Below, in pieces: positions 11,419-19,978 of a stretch of 57,208 nucleotides of DNA. A program made the position numbers and the translations under genes. The notes beneath the pieces were generated by a model that was not told the DNA's origin, did no database searches, and saw only the letters and a program-made list of their open reading frames with translations. This DNA is from Alphaproteobacteria bacterium (GTDB lineage: Bacteria; Pseudomonadota; Alphaproteobacteria; Ferrovibrionales; Ferrovibrionaceae): contig JAHCJQ010000009.1 in NCBI GenBank assembly GCA_026126215.1, positions 1 through 57,208 on the forward strand, given 5' to 3'. Each line of letters begins with the position of its first letter. The stretch's first letter is position 1.

Positions 11419-12174
11419 TTGCGCATTCTGCTCACCAATGACGATGGCATACTGGCGCCCGGCCTGCGTTCGCTCGAAAAGATCGCGCGGCAGCTTTCGA
11501 AGGATCTCTGGGTCGTGGCGCCGGACTATGAGCAGAGCGGCGCCTCGCATTCGCTCACCCTGACCCAGCCGCTCCGGGTGCGGAAGGTCAACAGCCGGAA
11601 ATACGCGGTGCGCGGCACGCCGACCGATTGCGTCATCATGGCGATCGACGTGCTGCTGAAGGGGCAGAAGCCGGACCTGATCCTCTCGGGCGTCAATCGG
11701 GGCGGCAATCTTGGCGAGGACGTGACCTATTCGGGCACCATAGCGGCGGCCATGGAGGGCACGCTGCTCGGCATCCCTTCGATCGCGCTTAGCCAGAACT
11801 ACAAGCATCAGCATCCGGTCAAATGGGCGACGGCCGAGCATCATGGCGCGGCGATTGTCCGCAAGCTGCTGAAACAGGGCTGGCCCCGGGATGTGCTGAT
11901 CAACGTGAATTTTCCCGACGTGGTGCATGGCCAGGTGAGCGGGGTCGAGGTGGTGCGGCAGGGCAAGCGCGATCTCTCCGACCTGGTCATCGACGACCGG
12001 GTGGATGCGCGCGGCGTGCCCTATTACTGGATCGGTTTCCGTCGGCAACTCGGTGCGCCGGCAGAGGACACCGATCTTGGCGTGATCGCGCGCGGCGGCA
12101 TCTCGGTGACGCCCTTGCAGCTGGACCTGACGCACCGCAGCACGCTCAAGCGCCTCAAGGCAGCCCTGCCATGA
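11419..12174 (+). CDS. surE: 5'/3'-nucleotidase SurE
   Basis: Survival protein E, a metal-dependent nucleoside monophosphatase; 251 aa. The metal-binding motif LTNDDG (Asp8, Asp9) is at the extreme N-terminus, followed by APDYEQSGASHSLT (Ser40) and LSGVNRGGNLGEDVTYSGT. The start is a TTG at 11419, supported by a strong GAGGAGGGGGG Shine-Dalgarno ending 5 bases upstream and by the exact family start MRILLTNDDG. The stop overlaps pcm (ATGA). The surE-pcm-nlpD order is also found in gammaproteobacteria. Confidence 0.95.
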   Translation: MRILLTNDDGILAPGLRSLEKIARQLSKDLWVVAPDYEQSGASHSLTLTQPLRVRKVNSRKYAVRGTPTDCVIMAIDVLLKGQKPDLILSGVNRGGNLGEDVTYSGTIAAAMEGTLLGIPSIALSQNYKHQHPVKWATAEHHGAAIVRKLLKQGWPRDVLINVNFPDVVHGQVSGVEVVRQGKRDLSDLVIDDRVDARGVPYYWIGFRRQLGAPAEDTDLGVIARGGISVTPLQLDLTHRSTLKRLKAALP

Positions 12175-12806
12175 CGGAGGAGGCGCGCAAAATCCGTCTG
12201 CTGATGGAACTGCGCCGCCTCGGCATCACCGACACGAGGGTGCTGGCCGCCATCGAGCGCGTGCCGCGTGAGGCATTCGTTCTGCCGACCTTCCTCGACC
12301 AGGCCTACGAGAACGTCGCATTGCCGATCGAGCATGGCCAGACCATAAGCCAGCCCTACGTCGTCGCCTTCATGACCCAGGCACTCGAAGTTGGGCCGCG
12401 CATGAAAGTGCTGGAGATAGGTACGGGCTCCGGCTACCAGACGGCGATTCTTGCCCGGCTCTGCCGGCGCGTCTATACGATCGAGCGTTACCCCTCCCTG
12501 CTCAAGCATGCCGAGGAGCGGCTACGCGAACTGCGGGTCACCAATTACACGGCGCGGGCAGGGGACGGATATCGCGGCTGGCCGGAGCAGGCGCCCTTCG
12601 AGCGGATCATCGTCACGGCGGCGGCGCCGAAGGTACCGGAAGCGCTGCGCGAGCAACTGGCGCCGGACGGCATCCTTGTCATTCCGGTCGGGGAACTCGA
12701 ACAGGATGTGGTGCGAATTCGCCGCACCGCGACGGGATTCGAGGAGGAGAAGTTGCTTCCGGTGCGATTCGTGCCCATGCTTCCCGGTGTCGCGAAGGAG
12801 GCTTAG
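12171..12806 (+). CDS. pcm: protein-L-isoaspartate O-methyltransferase
   Basis: SAM-dependent methyltransferase that repairs isoaspartyl residues in damaged proteins; 211 aa. The active-site loop GQTISQPYVVAFM (Ser60) and SAM motif I VLEIGTGSGYQTA (about residues 80-92) are both present, and post-motif sequences match PIMT. The ATG overlaps the surE stop. The stop lies 5 bases before the TTG of the nlpD-like gene, so the three genes form one tight unit. Confidence 0.95.
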   Translation: MTEEARKIRLLMELRRLGITDTRVLAAIERVPREAFVLPTFLDQAYENVALPIEHGQTISQPYVVAFMTQALEVGPRMKVLEIGTGSGYQTAILARLCRRVYTIERYPSLLKHAEERLRELRVTNYTARAGDGYRGWPEQAPFERIIVTAAAPKVPEALREQLAPDGILVIPVGELEQDVVRIRRTATGFEEEKLLPVRFVPMLPGVAKEA

Positions 12807-12811
12807 GAACG

Positions 12812-13954
12812 TTGCCGGGAAACCGCGTGAGGCTCTTGGCGCTGCTGGCCTGTCTGGCCGCCCTGGCGGCCTGCGCGCCGCAGAAGCCCGTATCCTACAA
12901 TGCGCCGCCTGCCGCCCAGCCGAACGACGGGCGGCCGCGGGTCACGGTGAGGTCGGGCGATACGGTTTACATGATCGCGCGCGCGAACAATGTGTCGTTG
13001 CGGCGCCTAATTGAAGTCAACGGCCTCGAGCCGCCTTATCTGATCCATCCGGGCGACAGCCTAGTCCTGCCGCCACCGCCTGTTCATGTGGTGCAGCGCG
13101 GCGAAACCCTCTACGGAATTTCCCGGCAGTACCGGATCGACGTCTACAGCCTGGCCCAGGCCAACAATATCGGGCCGCCCTATACGCTTCGCGTCGGCGA
13201 CCAGCTTCGGGTGCCGGATGCCTATGCCACGCAGCCGGGCGCGGTCGGGGCTTCGGGCGGGGAGGATCCCGCGCCGGTTCTGGCGGCACCGGTGCAGCAG
13301 GCCCAGCCGTTGCCGCCGGCGCAGCAATCGGCCGCACCGCCGCCAGCCCAGCAAACGCAGACGGCGCCCTCGGGCGCGCCACAGCGGACGTCCGCCGGCA
13401 CCCCGGCGCCTTCCGGTTCGCCGCGGCCCGCGCCGGCGGCAACTCTGCCGGCGCCGCCCCAGCCCCAGCAGCAGACCGCCGCCGTCAGCGCGCCGCCGCC
13501 GGAGGCCGCGCCGCGCGCCCCGTCGCGGCCGGTCGCGCTGCCCAATCCGCCACCGCGCCAGGGGGGGCGATTCGAATGGCCGGTGCGCGGGCGGGTAATT
13601 TCGGGATACGGACCGAAATCAGGCGGCCTGCACAATGACGGGGTCAACATCGCCGCTGCCCGGGGCAGTGCGGTGCGTGCGGCGGAGAATGGCGTCGTCG
13701 TCTATGCCGGCAACGAATTGCGCGGCTATGGCAATCTGCTGCTGATCCGCCACGCCGATGGCTGGATGACTGCCTATGCCCACAACGATAGCCTTCGGGT
13801 CGGGCGCGGCGACCGGGTGAGCAAGGGTCAGATCATCGCGACCGTGGGCTCGAGCGGCAACGTGGCCGAGCCGCAGCTCCATTTCGAGATCAGGCGCGGC
13901 TCGCAGGCCGTGGACCCGATGCCACTTTTGGGTCCGCTTGCCGGCGCGGTCTAG
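12812..13954 (+). CDS. NlpD-like lipoprotein: LysM x2 and degenerate M23 (LytM) domain
   Basis: A 380-aa predicted outer-membrane lipoprotein. The N-terminal signal ends in lipobox LAAC (Cys21). Two LysM peptidoglycan-binding modules lie at about 44-87 and 92-134. A Pro/Gln/Ala-rich linker follows, then an M23/LytM domain at about 253-372. The M23 metal site looks degenerate: the HxxxD motif reads NDGVN (Asn275, Asn279) and the HxH motif reads QLH. This argues for an amidase activator like NlpD/EnvC rather than an active endopeptidase. The TTG start has AAGGAGG about 10 bases upstream; a GTG five codons in (12827) is an alternative that keeps the signal peptide. Confidence 0.88.
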   Translation: MPGNRVRLLALLACLAALAACAPQKPVSYNAPPAAQPNDGRPRVTVRSGDTVYMIARANNVSLRRLIEVNGLEPPYLIHPGDSLVLPPPPVHVVQRGETLYGISRQYRIDVYSLAQANNIGPPYTLRVGDQLRVPDAYATQPGAVGASGGEDPAPVLAAPVQQAQPLPPAQQSAAPPPAQQTQTAPSGAPQRTSAGTPAPSGSPRPAPAATLPAPPQPQQQTAAVSAPPPEAAPRAPSRPVALPNPPPRQGGRFEWPVRGRVISGYGPKSGGLHNDGVNIAAARGSAVRAAENGVVVYAGNELRGYGNLLLIRHADGWMTAYAHNDSLRVGRGDRVSKGQIIATVGSSGNVAEPQLHFEIRRGSQAVDPMPLLGPLAGAV

Positions 13955-14814
13955 TCGAGACCGCGCCCCAGCCGGCCGGCCAGGTCCTGAATGAACTGCC
14001 AGGCGACGCGGCCCGAGCGGGCGCCGCGCGTGACCGACCATTCGATGGCTTCCGCCCGCAGCGCCTCGGGCGAGATCGGCAGCCGGTATTTCGCAGCGTA
14101 GCCGTCGATCATCTCGAAGAACTGGTCCTGGCTGCAATTGTGAAAGCCAAGCCAGAGTCCGAAGCGGTCGGAGAGAGACACTTTCTCTTCCACCGCCTCG
14201 TGCGGGTTGATGGCGGTGGAGCGCTCGTTCTCGATCATCTCGCGTGACATCAGGTGGCGGCGGTTTGAGGTGGCGTAGAAGATCACATTGTCCGGCCTGC
14301 CCTCGATGCCGCCTTCGAGCACGCCCTTGAGCGACTTGTAGCTGGCATCGTCCGCATCGAAGGACAGGTCGTCGCAGAACAGCACCCAGCGCCGGTCGAT
14401 CCGGCGCAGCAGGGCAAGCAGCCTGGGCAGGCTCGGGATATCCTCGCGGTGGATCTCGACCAGGGCCAGCGCGCCGGGCCGGGCAGCGTTGATGCGGGCA
14501 TGGACCGCCTTGACCAGCGAACTTTTCCCCATACCGCGGGCGCCCCAGAGCAACGCGTTGTTTGCCGGCAGGCCATCGGCGAAACGCTGGGTATTCTCCA
14601 TGAGGATATCGCGGACCCGTTCGATGCCCTTGAGAAGTTCGAAATCGACCCGGCTTACCTTGCGGACCGGCTCCAGCCGGCCGGTCTCCAGATGCCAGAC
14701 GAAGGCATCGGCCGCGAAGGGATCGGCGGTATCGAGTGGTTTTGGCGCCATGCGCTCGAGTGCCTCGGCGATGCGGGCGAGCAGGGGGGCGAGGGACTTG
14801 ATTTCTTCGGTCAT
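13951..14814 (-). CDS. DUF815-family AAA ATPase
   Basis: A 287-aa cytoplasmic P-loop ATPase of the DUF815 group. Walker A GARGMGKSS is at residues 91-99. Walker B-like VLFCDDLSFD follows, then the sensor-like YATSNRRHLMSREM and the arginine-finger region LSDRFGLWLGF. The family is common in Proteobacteria and has no settled function. The gene overlaps the end of the nlpD-like gene by 4 bases in a convergent arrangement and is divergent from yajC. Its position between nlpD and yajC recurs in Alphaproteobacteria, from memory of the gene order. Confidence 0.85.
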   Translation of the reverse strand: MTEEIKSLAPLLARIAEALERMAPKPLDTADPFAADAFVWHLETGRLEPVRKVSRVDFELLKGIERVRDILMENTQRFADGLPANNALLWGARGMGKSSLVKAVHARINAARPGALALVEIHREDIPSLPRLLALLRRIDRRWVLFCDDLSFDADDASYKSLKGVLEGGIEGRPDNVIFYATSNRRHLMSREMIENERSTAINPHEAVEEKVSLSDRFGLWLGFHNCSQDQFFEMIDGYAAKYRLPISPEALRAEAIEWSVTRGARSGRVAWQFIQDLAGRLGRGLD

Positions 14815-14926
14815 GCGGCCAGTTGCGGAATGTTTCCCCAGGAGGTGCAGCGAGACCCTAATTCCGCGGTGGCCGGCCCGTCAACGCGCGAACACCCGCC
14901 CCGGGCGCGCGGCAGGCCGGAGGGCT

Positions 14927-14954
14927 TTGCAATGGCAGGCCGGGGGGCTATAGT
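14927..14954 (+). promoter_or_regulatory. candidate sigma70-type promoter for yajC-secD-secF
   Basis: TTGCAA at 14927-14932 and TATAGT at 14949-14954 are separated by 16 bases. The -10 element ends 39 bases before the yajC ATG, in the divergent DUF815/yajC intergenic region. This is a consensus match only. Confidence 0.45.
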
Positions 14955-14993
14955 CCGCGCTCCTTGCAATCGCAACGCTTCGAGGTTCTTGCG

Positions 14994-15395
14994 ATGTTCG
15001 TGTCTCCCGCCTACGCACAATCGGCCGGGGGCGGCGGTTTCGATTTCATGTCGATCCTGCCGCTGATCCTGATCTTCGTCGTCTTTTACTTCCTGCTGAT
15101 CCGGCCACAGCAGAAGCGCGCCAAGGACCATAAAGCGATGCTGGAGGCGATCCGGCGCGGCGACACGGTGACCACAGGCGGTGGCATCATCGGCAAGGTC
15201 ACCAAGGTGAATGAGGACGGCACCGCGCAGGTCGAGATCGCCGAGGGCGTCCGGGTCAGGGTGGTCAAGGGCACCATCATCGAGGTTCGCGGCAAGGGCG
15301 AACCGGTGGCCGATCAGCCCTCCGCCGCGGGCGGCGCCAAGCCGGCGGAAGGCGGCGAGCAGAAGGGCGGCCTGCTCTCCAAGCTGAAGAAGTAA
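14994..15395 (+). CDS. yajC: preprotein translocase subunit YajC
   Basis: Small membrane subunit of the SecDF-YajC complex; 133 aa. One membrane helix at about residues 20-41 contains ILPLILIFVVFYFLLIRPQQ, ending in the signature RPQQKRAKDH. The conserved cytoplasmic segment GDTVTTGGGIIGKVTKV follows. The ATG at 14994 is chosen because the upstream codons of the open frame lack family sequence. The C-terminus is a Gly/Lys-rich tail. It lies 33 bases upstream of secD and is almost certainly co-transcribed with it. Confidence 0.95.
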   Translation: MFVSPAYAQSAGGGGFDFMSILPLILIFVVFYFLLIRPQQKRAKDHKAMLEAIRRGDTVTTGGGIIGKVTKVNEDGTAQVEIAEGVRVRVVKGTIIEVRGKGEPVADQPSAAGGAKPAEGGEQKGGLLSKLKK

Positions 15396-15428
15396 GGCCC
15401 GAGGGCGGCGTTTCGGCGCGAGGACGCG

Positions 15429-17045
15429 ATGCTCTATTTTTCCAAGTGGAAGATCCAGGCGATTCTCCTGGTCTGCTTCCTCGGCATCGCCTATTCGGTG
15501 CCGAACCTGCTTTCGCGCGAGCAGGCGGAATCGCTGCCGACCTGGGGCCCGCATCAGCGGGTCAATCTCGGCCTCGACCTGCGCGGGGGATCGCATATCC
15601 TGCTGGAAGTCGATGTCCGCGCCGTGGTGCGCGAGCGGCTCGAGAACCTGGTGGAGAGCGTGCGCCGGACCCTTCTCGACCAGCGCATCGGTTATACCGG
15701 CGGAATCAACATCGTCGAGGACCGGGTGGTGGTGCGGTTGCGCCAGGTCGATCAGTTGCCGCTCGCCATGGAACATCTGCGCAAGCTGGCGGCTCCTGTC
15801 ACCTCCAGCCTTCTAGGGCAGAGCGGCACCCTGGACATCCAGGTCCAGTCGCAGCCGGATGGCCAGATCACCTTGTCCTATACCGAGGCGGCGATCCAGC
15901 AGAAGGTCACCAACGCGGTTCAGCAATCGATCGAGATCGTGCGCCGACGCATCGACGAGACCGGCGTGAACGAGCCGACGATCCAACGTCAGGGCGCGGA
16001 CCGGATTCTGGTGCAGCTTCCGGGCCTTGACGATCCGGAGCGGGTCAAGCGGCTGCTCGGGCAGACGGCCAAGCTCACCTTCCGCATGGTGGACACCTCG
16101 CCCGAGGCGGCCGCGGGACAGGTTCCGCCGGGCTCCGAAAGGCTGCCGGCCGACGACGAGGTTGGCGCCGATGGCAGGCCGCGGGAATACATCGTCCGCA
16201 AGCGTGTCGAGGTGGCCGGCGACAACCTGGTGGATGCGCAGCCCAATTTCGACCAGAGGACGGCACAACCGATCGTGAATTTCCGCTTCGACGCGGTCGG
16301 CGGCAGGCGCTTCGCCGAGACGACGCGCAATAATGTCGGGCGGCCCTTTGCCATCGTGCTCGACAACAAGGTAATCAGCGCGCCGGTGATCCGCGAACCG
16401 ATCCTTGGCGGGTCGGGGCAGATCAGTGGCAATTTCACTGTGGAATCGGCGAACGATCTTGCCGTGCTGCTGCGTGCCGGCGCATTGCCCGCACCGCTGC
16501 GCATCATCGAGGAACGCACGGTCGGCCCCGATCTGGGCGCCGATTCGATCCGTGCCGGGGTCATCGCCTCGATGCTCGGCTTCGTGCTGGTAATCGTCTT
16601 CATGATCGCTTCCTACGGGCTGTTCGGCATCTTCGCGAACGTCGCCCTGGTGATGAACCTGTTCCTGCTGATGGCCGCGCTTTCCGTCCTTCAGGCGACG
16701 CTGACCCTGCCGGGCATTGCCGGCATCGTGCTCACCATGGGCATGTCGGTCGATGCGAACGTGCTGATCTTCGAGCGGATCAAGGAAGAATTTCGCGGCG
16801 GCAAGAGCGTGATGAACGCGGTCGAAGCTGGCTTCCGGCGAGCCTTCACGACGATTGTCGATTCGAACCTGACGACCATTCTTACCGCCGCGATCCTTTT
16901 TGCATTCGGCAGCGGCCCGGTGCGCGGCTTCGCGGTGACGCTCAGCATCGGCATCGTCATTTCCATGTTCACGGCGATTCTGGTCTGCCGCCTGATGATC
17001 GTCACCTGGCTGCGCCGCGCCCGCCCGAAGACGCTTGTCATCTAG
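15429..17045 (+). CDS. secD: protein translocase subunit SecD
   Basis: Proton-motive-force-driven subunit that assists late steps of Sec export; 538 aa. The first membrane helix lies near residues 8-26. The D1 signature NLGLDLRGGSHILLEVD precedes the periplasmic P1 domain, which includes IVRRRIDETGVNEPTIQRQG. The C-terminal five-helix RND-type bundle starts at LGADSIRAGVIASMLGF and contains GMSVDANVLIFERIKEE, whose Asp is the conserved proton-relay residue. It is followed 21 bases later by secF. Confidence 0.97.
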   Translation: MLYFSKWKIQAILLVCFLGIAYSVPNLLSREQAESLPTWGPHQRVNLGLDLRGGSHILLEVDVRAVVRERLENLVESVRRTLLDQRIGYTGGINIVEDRVVVRLRQVDQLPLAMEHLRKLAAPVTSSLLGQSGTLDIQVQSQPDGQITLSYTEAAIQQKVTNAVQQSIEIVRRRIDETGVNEPTIQRQGADRILVQLPGLDDPERVKRLLGQTAKLTFRMVDTSPEAAAGQVPPGSERLPADDEVGADGRPREYIVRKRVEVAGDNLVDAQPNFDQRTAQPIVNFRFDAVGGRRFAETTRNNVGRPFAIVLDNKVISAPVIREPILGGSGQISGNFTVESANDLAVLLRAGALPAPLRIIEERTVGPDLGADSIRAGVIASMLGFVLVIVFMIASYGLFGIFANVALVMNLFLLMAALSVLQATLTLPGIAGIVLTMGMSVDANVLIFERIKEEFRGGKSVMNAVEAGFRRAFTTIVDSNLTTILTAAILFAFGSGPVRGFAVTLSIGIVISMFTAILVCRLMIVTWLRRARPKTLVI

Positions 17046-17066
17046 GATAGGGCAAGGACAACGCGC

Positions 17067-18017
17067 ATGCGGCATCTCAAGCTCATTCCCGAGAAGACCA
17101 ATTTTACCTTCATGCGCTGGCGCAACATCGCCTTCGCGCTGACGGCCCTGCTGACCCTGCTCGCTGCCGGCTTCTTCTTCGGTCGCGGCCTCAATCTCGG
17201 CATCGATTTTGCCGGCGGCATCGTGATCGAGGTGCGCTCGCCCGATGCAGCCAATCTCGGCCAGATGCGCACGGTGTTGAGCCGGCTGCCGCTGGGCGAG
17301 GTGGCACTGCAGGAATTCGGGTCCAGCAACGACGTGCTGATCCGCATTCAGCGCCAGGAAGGCGACGAGCGTGCCCAGCAGGCCGCGGTGGAACAGGTCC
17401 GCGAAGCGTTGAAGCGCGATGTTTCGGAGGGAATTTCATTCCGACGCGTCGAGTTCGTCGGGCCGAAAGTCTCCGGCGAACTGATCGAAGCGGCGATCTA
17501 TGCGGTCCTGATCTCTCTCATCGGCATCCTGGTCTATATCTGGTTCCGGTTCGAGTGGCAGTATGGCCTGGGCGCGGTCATCACGACGATCCACGACGCG
17601 ATCATGACGATCGGCTTCTTCGCGGTGACAGGGCTCGAGTTCAATCTGACCAGCGTGGCGGCGATTCTTACGGTGATCGGCTATTCGATCAACGATACGG
17701 TGGTGGTATATGACCGCGTGCGCGAGAACATGCGCAAGTACAAGACCATGCCGCTCGACACAATGCTCGATCTCTGCATCAACGAGACCCTCTCGCGAAC
17801 GGTCATGACCGGCGCCACCACCCTGCTGGCGCTGCTCGCGCTGTTCATATTCGGCGGCGAGGTGATCCGCAGCTTCACGGCGGCGATGATCTTCGGCATC
17901 ATCGTCGGCACCTATTCCTCGGTTTTCGTCGCCGCGCCGATCCTCATTCATCTGAAGCTCAAGCGGGGCGGGGAGAAGGGCGAGGGTGCAAGCGCGGCGG
18001 GCGCCGAGGCGGACTGA
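17067..18017 (+). CDS. secF: protein translocase subunit SecF
   Basis: Partner of SecD in the SecDF complex; 316 aa with six membrane helices. The hallmarks are GLNLGIDFAGGIVIEV in the first periplasmic segment and GYSINDTVVVYDRVRENM in the fourth helix region, with the conserved Asp and Arg of the family. The start MRHLKLIPEKTNFTFMRWR fits. The Mth938-like gene begins 8 bases after the stop, so the operon continues. Confidence 0.97.
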   Translation: MRHLKLIPEKTNFTFMRWRNIAFALTALLTLLAAGFFFGRGLNLGIDFAGGIVIEVRSPDAANLGQMRTVLSRLPLGEVALQEFGSSNDVLIRIQRQEGDERAQQAAVEQVREALKRDVSEGISFRRVEFVGPKVSGELIEAAIYAVLISLIGILVYIWFRFEWQYGLGAVITTIHDAIMTIGFFAVTGLEFNLTSVAAILTVIGYSINDTVVVYDRVRENMRKYKTMPLDTMLDLCINETLSRTVMTGATTLLALLALFIFGGEVIRSFTAAMIFGIIVGTYSSVFVAAPILIHLKLKRGGEKGEGASAAGAEAD

Positions 18018-18025
18018 GCCGCAAG

Positions 18026-18406
18026 ATGCCCGATATCACGCCGCGCCTCGCGGCCGGTCGGCAGCTCATCAATGCCTACGGAAACGGGGGCTTCCGGGTC
18101 GCCGGGGTCGCCCATGCCGGCTCGATCCTCGTCTTTCCGGGACGGACGCTGGCCTGGCCAGTGGCGCGCTTCGAGGATCTGGCGCCGCAGTCGCTGGAGC
18201 CGGTCCTTGCCGAGGTGCCGCGCGTGGAGCTTCTGGTGATCGGTCTGGGACCGGCGCTGAGGCGGCTGCCCGATCCGCTGCGCAACTGGTCGCGCGCGGC
18301 GGGTATCGCCGTCGACGGGATGGATACCGGCGCCGCCTGCCGCACCTTCAACGTCCTGCTGAGCGAGGAGCGAAGGGCGGCGGCGGCGCTGATCGCGGTA
18401 GACTGA
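18026..18406 (+). CDS. Mth938-like (NDUFAF3-type, DUF498) domain protein
   Basis: A 126-aa soluble protein of the Mth938/DUF498 family. Visible landmarks are INAYGNGGFRVAGVAHAGSI, the core LLVIGLGPALRRLP, and GIAVDGMDTGAACRTFNVLL. The human homologue NDUFAF3 is a complex I assembly factor. In Alphaproteobacteria this gene commonly sits directly behind secF, as here with an 8-base gap. The molecular function in bacteria is not established. It ends 9 bases before the convergent PuuD-like gene. Confidence 0.85.
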   Translation: MPDITPRLAAGRQLINAYGNGGFRVAGVAHAGSILVFPGRTLAWPVARFEDLAPQSLEPVLAEVPRVELLVIGLGPALRRLPDPLRNWSRAAGIAVDGMDTGAACRTFNVLLSEERRAAAALIAVD

Positions 18407-18415
18407 CCCGGCGGA

Positions 18416-19000
18416 TCAGCCGAGGCCCTGCTGCTGGCCCACCATGCAATAGAGCATCGGGATCGACAGCAGGGTATTGGTGCGCGAGAAGAGCATGGCG
18501 GTGCGGGCCGCCTTGGCCTTGACCGGCGCATCGGCCTGGACCAGTCCCAACGCCTTTTGCTGGTTGGGCCAGATCACGAACCAGACATTGAAGGCCATGA
18601 TGAGCGCCAGCCACATGCCGATGCCGATTGTGCGCACCGAGCCGTCAGCGAGGCTGAGCGCGCTGCCGAGATAGCCGTTCAGATGCGCGGTGATGAGCCC
18701 GAACAGCACCGTGGCGGCGGCCGCCCAGCGGAACCAGAACAGGGCGTTTGGCGCGATGACTTTGCTGACCGCCGGCTTCTGCTCGTCGGGAATCTTTGGC
18801 ATGGAGGGCATCTGCACGAAATTGAAATAGTAGAGCAGGCCGATCCAGAGAATGCCGGCCAGCACATGCAGCCAGCGGAACAGGAACTGCCAGAAATTGC
18901 CATCGCCGATCGCCGCGGGATGCAGGATAAGATAAAGCAGGACGGCGAACGCCAGGCCAATCCCGAGCGTTTGGTGCAGGTTCTCGAGCGGGTTCTTCAT
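18416..19000 (-). CDS. PuuD-like membrane protein (urate hydroxylase family, membrane domain only)
   Basis: A 194-aa membrane protein with about four or five hydrophobic helices. Family-type segments are FRWLHVLAGILWIGLLYYFN, FVQMPSMP, APNALFWFRWAAAATVLFGL and FVIWPNQQKALGLV. It resembles the membrane portion of PuuD, the membrane-bound urate-oxidising protein, but is short and has no C-terminal cytochrome c domain (no CxxCH). Urate oxidation should therefore not be assumed. It is inserted on the minus strand between two plus-strand genes and has 147 bases of upstream non-coding sequence. Confidence 0.7.
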   Translation of the reverse strand: MKNPLENLHQTLGIGLAFAVLLYLILHPAAIGDGNFWQFLFRWLHVLAGILWIGLLYYFNFVQMPSMPKIPDEQKPAVSKVIAPNALFWFRWAAAATVLFGLITAHLNGYLGSALSLADGSVRTIGIGMWLALIMAFNVWFVIWPNQQKALGLVQADAPVKAKAARTAMLFSRTNTLLSIPMLYCMVGQQQGLG

Positions 19001-19147
19001 CTGCGGCTCTCCCTAGTGGACTGATATCCCGGTTCGCGAGGAACAGGTGCAGGATTTTTATCGATTCGATATAAATTATAGCATGATTTTCCTGTGTCAG
19101 GGTGACGGCCGGCCGCGGGTGCGCCCGGCCGCCTCTGTCGTGTGCCC

Positions 19148-19978
19148 ATGACGCCGGCGCAGGTGCATTGCGCGGCCGAGGCCCATGCCCACGACTTCGA
19201 CCGCTGGCTCGCGGCGCTCTTCGCCCCTGAGAGCCGACGCGGCCATGTGCATGCCCTGATTGCCTTCAACCTGGAACTGGCCCGGATTGCCGACCAGGTA
19301 AGCCAGCCCCTGCTTGGCCAGATGCGCCTGCAATGGTGGCGGGAGGCGCTCGAGGGAATTGGCGAGGGGCGGCCGCGAAAGCATCCGGTGGTCCTGGCCC
19401 TGGCGGAAGCGGCGGCGAGCTGCGAACTGCCGGCTGCTTCGCTGCTCGACATGATCGACGCAAGGGAACTGGACGTCGCGGGCGGACCGCCGGAAACGCT
19501 GGCCGATCTGATTGTTTATGGCGAGCGGACCGCGGGCAGCCTGAACGAACTGACCGCCCGGGTACTGGGCGTTTCGGAGCGATCCGGACTTGCGCGGGCG
19601 CGGCGGCTGGGCGGTGTGGTTGCGCTGCTCGGGCTGCTGCGTTCCCATCATCACCATGCGGCGCGGGGCCGCGTGTTCCTGCCCCGCGAACTCATCGAGG
19701 CCCAAGGGCTGAGTGCCGACCGTCTTCGGCAGGAAGACCACGCATCGGCGCTGGCGCGAATGGCCCGTCTCGTCGCCACGGAGGCCGGGGCGCGGCTCCA
19801 GGACCGGGAGCGGGCGGATCCCCGGCTGCTGCCGGTGCTCCTGCAGGGGCGGCTGGCCCGGCTTTATTTGCGGCGGCTGGCGGCGGCCGACTATGACCTG
19901 GCCAACCGGCGCCTCGTTCCCTCCGGCCCGCGCCGGCAGCTCGCGCTGCTCGCCGGCTGGCTCACGCGCTGGTACTGA
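19148..19978 (+). CDS. squalene/phytoene synthase-family protein (NDUFAF6-like)
   Basis: A 276-aa all-helical protein of the squalene/phytoene synthase superfamily. It reads [37 protein letters not shown], then [13 protein letters not shown], and [18 protein letters not shown]. The pattern matches the NDUFAF6 (C8orf38) subgroup more than true phytoene synthases, because the second Asp-rich motif is not evident. The human NDUFAF6 is a complex I assembly factor. The start is the ATG at 19148, with a GTG at 19142 as an alternative; no clear Shine-Dalgarno is seen. It overlaps trmFO by 17 bases in a convergent arrangement. Confidence 0.75.
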   Translation: MTPAQVHCAAEAHAHDFDRWLAALFAPESRRGHVHALIAFNLELARIADQVSQPLLGQMRLQWWREALEGIGEGRPRKHPVVLALAEAAASCELPAASLLDMIDARELDVAGGPPETLADLIVYGERTAGSLNELTARVLGVSERSGLARARRLGGVVALLGLLRSHHHHAARGRVFLPRELIEAQGLSADRLRQEDHASALARMARLVATEAGARLQDRERADPRLLPVLLQGRLARLYLRRLAAADYDLANRRLVPSGPRRQLALLAGWLTRWY

